Origin: Oscillospiraceae bacterium
GTDB lineage: Bacteria; Bacillota; Clostridia; Oscillospirales; CAG-272
Assembly: GCA_015063855.1 (NCBI GenBank)
Contig: SVTI01000015.1
Coordinates: forward strand, 1-36,283
Length of the DNA stretch: 36,283 nt
Direction of reading: 5' to 3'
Shown piece after piece: positions 34,007 to 36,283 of the stretch (the stretch's first letter is position 1; each line of letters opens with the position of its first letter). A program made the position numbers and the translations under genes. The notes beneath the pieces were generated by a model. The model saw only the letters and a list, made by a program, of their open reading frames with translations, had not been told where the DNA came from and did no database searches.

Positions 34007-35344
34007 ATGTTAGCGTTTTTACAGGATATTATTAAATTAAGCGATACAACACGAGTATTACTCACTATAGGTGTTGCTATCATAGCAGGTCTTCTGCTTT
34101 CAAGATTAGCTAAAATATTAAAATTACCTGCAGTTACGGCATATCTCGTCGCAGGTATTCTTATAGGCCCCTTCTGTATCGGCTTACTCGAATTTCCCGG
34201 TTTAGGTTTCCATTCCTTGGAGCAGGTTGAGGGCTTCAAGATATTCAGCGAGGTTGCCCTCGGCTTTATTGCATTCACTATCGGTAACGAATTCAGAGTA
34301 TCACAGCTGAAAGCTATCGGCAAGCAGGCAACAGTTATCGCGATTCTTCAGGCGCTTACCGCAACAATACTTGTAGATGCTGCTTTAATAGGTCTCCATT
34401 TTCTCATGCCCGAAACACTGACTCTTCCTGTCGCTGTAGTTCTCGGTGCTATCGCAACAGCAACAGCGCCGGCAGCAACACTCATGGTTGTACGTCAGTA
34501 TAAGGCAAAGGGTAAGCTCACAGATATTCTTCTCCCCGTCGTTGCTCTCGATGATGCCGTAGGCCTTATCGTATTTGCGGTTTCCTTCGGTGTAGCAAAG
34601 GCTATGCAGAACGGTCAGTTTGACCTTATTTCCATCATCGTAAACCCCTTGCTTGAAATAGTATTTTCCCTTGTTTTGGGCTTTATCATGGGTGCTTTGT
34701 TTACATTCCTTGAGAGATTTTTCTCCTCTAACAGTAAGCGTCTCACAATTGCAATCACCTTCGTTCTTCTCACAGTTGGTCTTTCGATGGTCAAGCTTGA
34801 ATTCGGCTCAGTGCATATAGGATTTTCCTCACTTCTCGTTTGTATGATGCTCGGAACGGTATTCTGCAACCTCTGTGACTTCTCCGAGGATATGATGGAG
34901 CGTGCCGACAAGTGGACAGCTCCCCTATTCGTTCTCTTCTTCGTCCTTAACGGTGCAGAGCTTGATCTCTCGGTATTTGCAAACTGGAGTATTGTTATTG
35001 TAGGTATAGTTTATATCGTCTTCCGTTCGCTCGGTAAGTACTTCGGTGCTTACGGTGCCGCAAAGCTTATGAAGTGTGACGAAAGTATTGTAAAGTACCT
35101 TGGTATTACCCTGCTGCCTCAGGCAGGTGTTGCTATCGGTATGTCCCTTACCGCAGCAAATGAACTCGGTGAAACAGGCGCCCTTATCAGAAACATCTGT
35201 CTCTTCGCAGTTCTCGTATACGAGCTCTTTGGTCCGATGCTCACAAAGATCGCTCTTATCAAGGCGGGAGATATCCAGCTCAAGCCCGTAAAACTCAAGC
35301 ACGACCACATACTTCCCAACCACCTGAGAAAGGGAAAGAATTAA
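34007..35344 (+). CDS. CPA2-family cation:proton antiporter
   Basis: This 445-aa membrane protein has about 12-13 helices. The conserved monovalent cation:proton antiporter-2 core is visible: LPAVTAYLVAGILIGPF near residues 42-58, EVALGFIAFTIGNEF near 82-96, GAIATATAPAATLMVV then LDDAVGLIVFAV, where the acidic pair (here DD near residues 183-184) carries protons. There is no TrkA-N cytosolic domain, so it is the short form. It probably exchanges Na+ or K+ for protons. It has its own promoter and terminator. Confidence 0.9.
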   Translation: MLAFLQDIIKLSDTTRVLLTIGVAIIAGLLLSRLAKILKLPAVTAYLVAGILIGPFCIGLLEFPGLGFHSLEQVEGFKIFSEVALGFIAFTIGNEFRVSQLKAIGKQATVIAILQALTATILVDAALIGLHFLMPETLTLPVAVVLGAIATATAPAATLMVVRQYKAKGKLTDILLPVVALDDAVGLIVFAVSFGVAKAMQNGQFDLISIIVNPLLEIVFSLVLGFIMGALFTFLERFFSSNSKRLTIAITFVLLTVGLSMVKLEFGSVHIGFSSLLVCMMLGTVFCNLCDFSEDMMERADKWTAPLFVLFFVLNGAELDLSVFANWSIVIVGIVYIVFRSLGKYFGAYGAAKLMKCDESIVKYLGITLLPQAGVAIGMSLTAANELGETGALIRNICLFAVLVYELFGPMLTKIALIKAGDIQLKPVKLKHDHILPNHLRKGKN

Positions 35345-35373
35345 TTTGTATTTTCAACAAAATAAAAGACTCT

Positions 35374-35408
35374 AAAATGGAAGGTTTACGCTTTCCATTT
35401 TTTGTTTT
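35374..35408 (+). terminator. Terminator of the antiporter gene
   Basis: AAAATGGAAG pairs with TTTCCATTTT around an 8-nt loop, followed by TTG and TTTT, about 30 bases after the stop codon. Confidence 0.8.
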
Positions 35409-35414
35409 CTATGT

Positions 35415-35420
35415 TATAAT
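35415..35420 (+). promoter_or_regulatory. -10 box upstream of the 168-aa gene
   Basis: A perfect TATAAT stands 21 bases before the ATG. The only hexamer at the right distance (TTTCCA near 35392) is poor and lies inside the preceding terminator stem, so this promoter is less certain than others here. Confidence 0.45.
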
Positions 35421-35440
35421 AACAACAAAGGAGGGGTACA

Positions 35441-35947
35441 ATGGAATTTTATCTCATTATTATATTCGTCACTGCTCTGATCTTGTCATATCCCTATATA
35501 CGAATGTTCTTTAAACGACTTCGAATATTCTGCTCAATAGACAGAAAAAGGTATACAGTAACCTCTTGGCTGACTTTATTCTCCCCTGAACGAATATCAA
35601 GGGGCTTTACGTTGACAGATAAAGAGACCGGAGAGACTACCGATGTATATATAATCTTTGCTCATAACAAACGCGAAACAATTGAGCTAACAGAAACACA
35701 GTTTCGTATCAAGAAAAGACTTCGCATAGTTGGAGGCAGAATCGGTGCAGGCAACACCTTCTCATGGCACACCCCCTTTGTATCTCTTCCCTCTTATATC
35801 ACAAAAGAAAAGACAAAAAAGAGCTATATCCTCTTTAATCCCGTCCCACTTGAAATCAAGTATAACTATAAAGACGTATATCCCGATGACGTCATATTCG
35901 GCTCGGAGATAGTTACGGGAACAAAATTGCTTTCAAAGATTGATTAA
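35441..35947 (+). CDS. Membrane-anchored protein of unknown function
   Basis: This 168-aa protein has one N-terminal membrane helix (YLIIIFVTALILSYPYIRMF) followed by Lys/Arg residues, which predicts a cytoplasmic C-terminal domain. The remaining 140 residues look beta-rich (FTLTDKETGETTDVYIIFAH, then RIVGGRIGAGNTFSWHTPF) and contain no motif I recognise. The ribosome site is very strong (GGAGGGG, 5 bases before ATG). It is flanked by unrelated genes, so context says little about its job. Confidence 0.8.
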   Translation: MEFYLIIIFVTALILSYPYIRMFFKRLRIFCSIDRKRYTVTSWLTLFSPERISRGFTLTDKETGETTDVYIIFAHNKRETIELTETQFRIKKRLRIVGGRIGAGNTFSWHTPFVSLPSYITKEKTKKSYILFNPVPLEIKYNYKDVYPDDVIFGSEIVTGTKLLSKID

Positions 35948-35968
35948 TAATAAAAAATGTGCTATAAT
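35940..35968 (+). promoter_or_regulatory. Promoter of the EFR1-like gene
   Basis: TTGATT (35940-35945), a 17-base spacer and TATAAT (35963-35968) lie 26 bases before the ATG. The -35 overlaps the stop codon of the preceding gene. Confidence 0.8.
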
Positions 35969-35994
35969 TACCTCATATTTATTCGGAGGCAATT

Positions 35995-36283
35995 ATGAGC
36001 ACATTTTCTGTTTATTTCAGCCCCACAGGGGGTACAAAGAAGGTTGCGGATATATTAGCCGCAGCTTATGATAAGAATTATACAGCTATCGATATAACCG
36101 AAAATAAGACGGTTTTACCGTGTTTTAACAAGGATGATACCGTTATCATCTCAATGCCCGTTTTCGGCGGCAGAGTGCCCGAAAGCGCATTAAAACCGAT
36201 TCGTGGAGTCAAAGGTAACGGCGCCAAGGCTATCCTCGTCGCAGTATTCGGCAACAGAGCCATAGACGATGCTCTCGTCGAGC
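35995..36283 (+). CDS. EFR1-family flavodoxin/ferredoxin protein (5' part only)
   Basis: The reading frame is open to the window end and encodes the first 96 residues. It begins MSTFSVYFSPTGGTKKVADI, the FMN-phosphate loop of a flavodoxin-like domain, then VIISMPVFGGRVPESAL and AILVAVFGNRAIDDALVE, both typical of EFR1-family proteins (flavodoxin joined to a two-[4Fe-4S] ferredoxin). The ferredoxin half would lie beyond the window. It probably carries electrons in an anaerobic redox pathway. GGAGG lies 5 bases before ATG. Confidence 0.85.
   Translation, partial: MSTFSVYFSPTGGTKKVADILAAAYDKNYTAIDITENKTVLPCFNKDDTVIISMPVFGGRVPESALKPIRGVKGNGAKAILVAVFGNRAIDDALVE

Overview
The window looks like chromosomal DNA of a low-GC Gram-positive anaerobe, most likely a gut or rumen Clostridia (Oscillospiraceae/Lachnospiraceae-like). 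Reasons: strong AGGAGG-type ribosome binding sites, near-consensus TTGACA-17-TATAAT promoters, a CpsB/CpsC/CpsD-type phosphotyrosine capsule system, lipoboxes, signal peptides on giant cell-wall-binding proteins, a TPP riboswitch upstream of a ThiXYZ-like importer, and an EFR1-like flavodoxin. The species cannot be read from the sequence.

About 28 kb on the left (all minus strand) is a surface-polysaccharide and surface-protein region in three transcription units. Unit A (promoter 28037-28065, terminator 17825-17857) encodes two tandem GT2 glycosyltransferases, a LicD-family phosphotransferase, a hexapeptide acyltransferase, a 1781-aa secreted phosphodiester-glycosidase protein with cell-wall-binding repeats, a third GT2 enzyme and an acidic lipoprotein. 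Unit B is one gene for a 3295-aa paralogue of the secreted protein, with an extra beta-rich N-terminus and a stalk of 18 Cys/His repeats; it has an extended -10 promoter flanked by an inverted repeat, and its own terminator. Unit C (promoter 7681-7709) encodes a GT4 enzyme, an O-antigen ligase/polymerase-like membrane protein, the CpsB phosphatase, CpsC chain-length regulator, CpsD tyrosine kinase, a DUF2079 membrane protein and a GNAT acetyltransferase. Together they suggest a regulated exopolysaccharide or teichoic-acid-like polymer, decorated by LicD and acyl groups, with two large extracellular enzymes held on the wall that may cut sugar-phosphodiester bonds. No flippase or priming phosphoglycosyl transferase is present, so the pathway is completed elsewhere.

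The right-hand 8 kb is ordinary chromosome: a PHP-domain protein, a voltage-gated K+-channel-like protein, tRNA-Gly(TCC), a possible 27-aa membrane peptide, tRNA-Gln(CTG), a cupin, a TPP-riboswitch-controlled thiamine/HMP uptake operon, a CPA2-type cation:proton antiporter, a small unknown membrane-anchored protein, and the start of an EFR1-like flavodoxin gene cut by the window edge.

The features most worth follow-up are the paired giant phosphodiester-glycosidase surface proteins next to LicD, with their expanding Cys/His stalk and an unrecognised conserved module, and the Tyr-Gly repeat tails found on both CpsC and CpsD.
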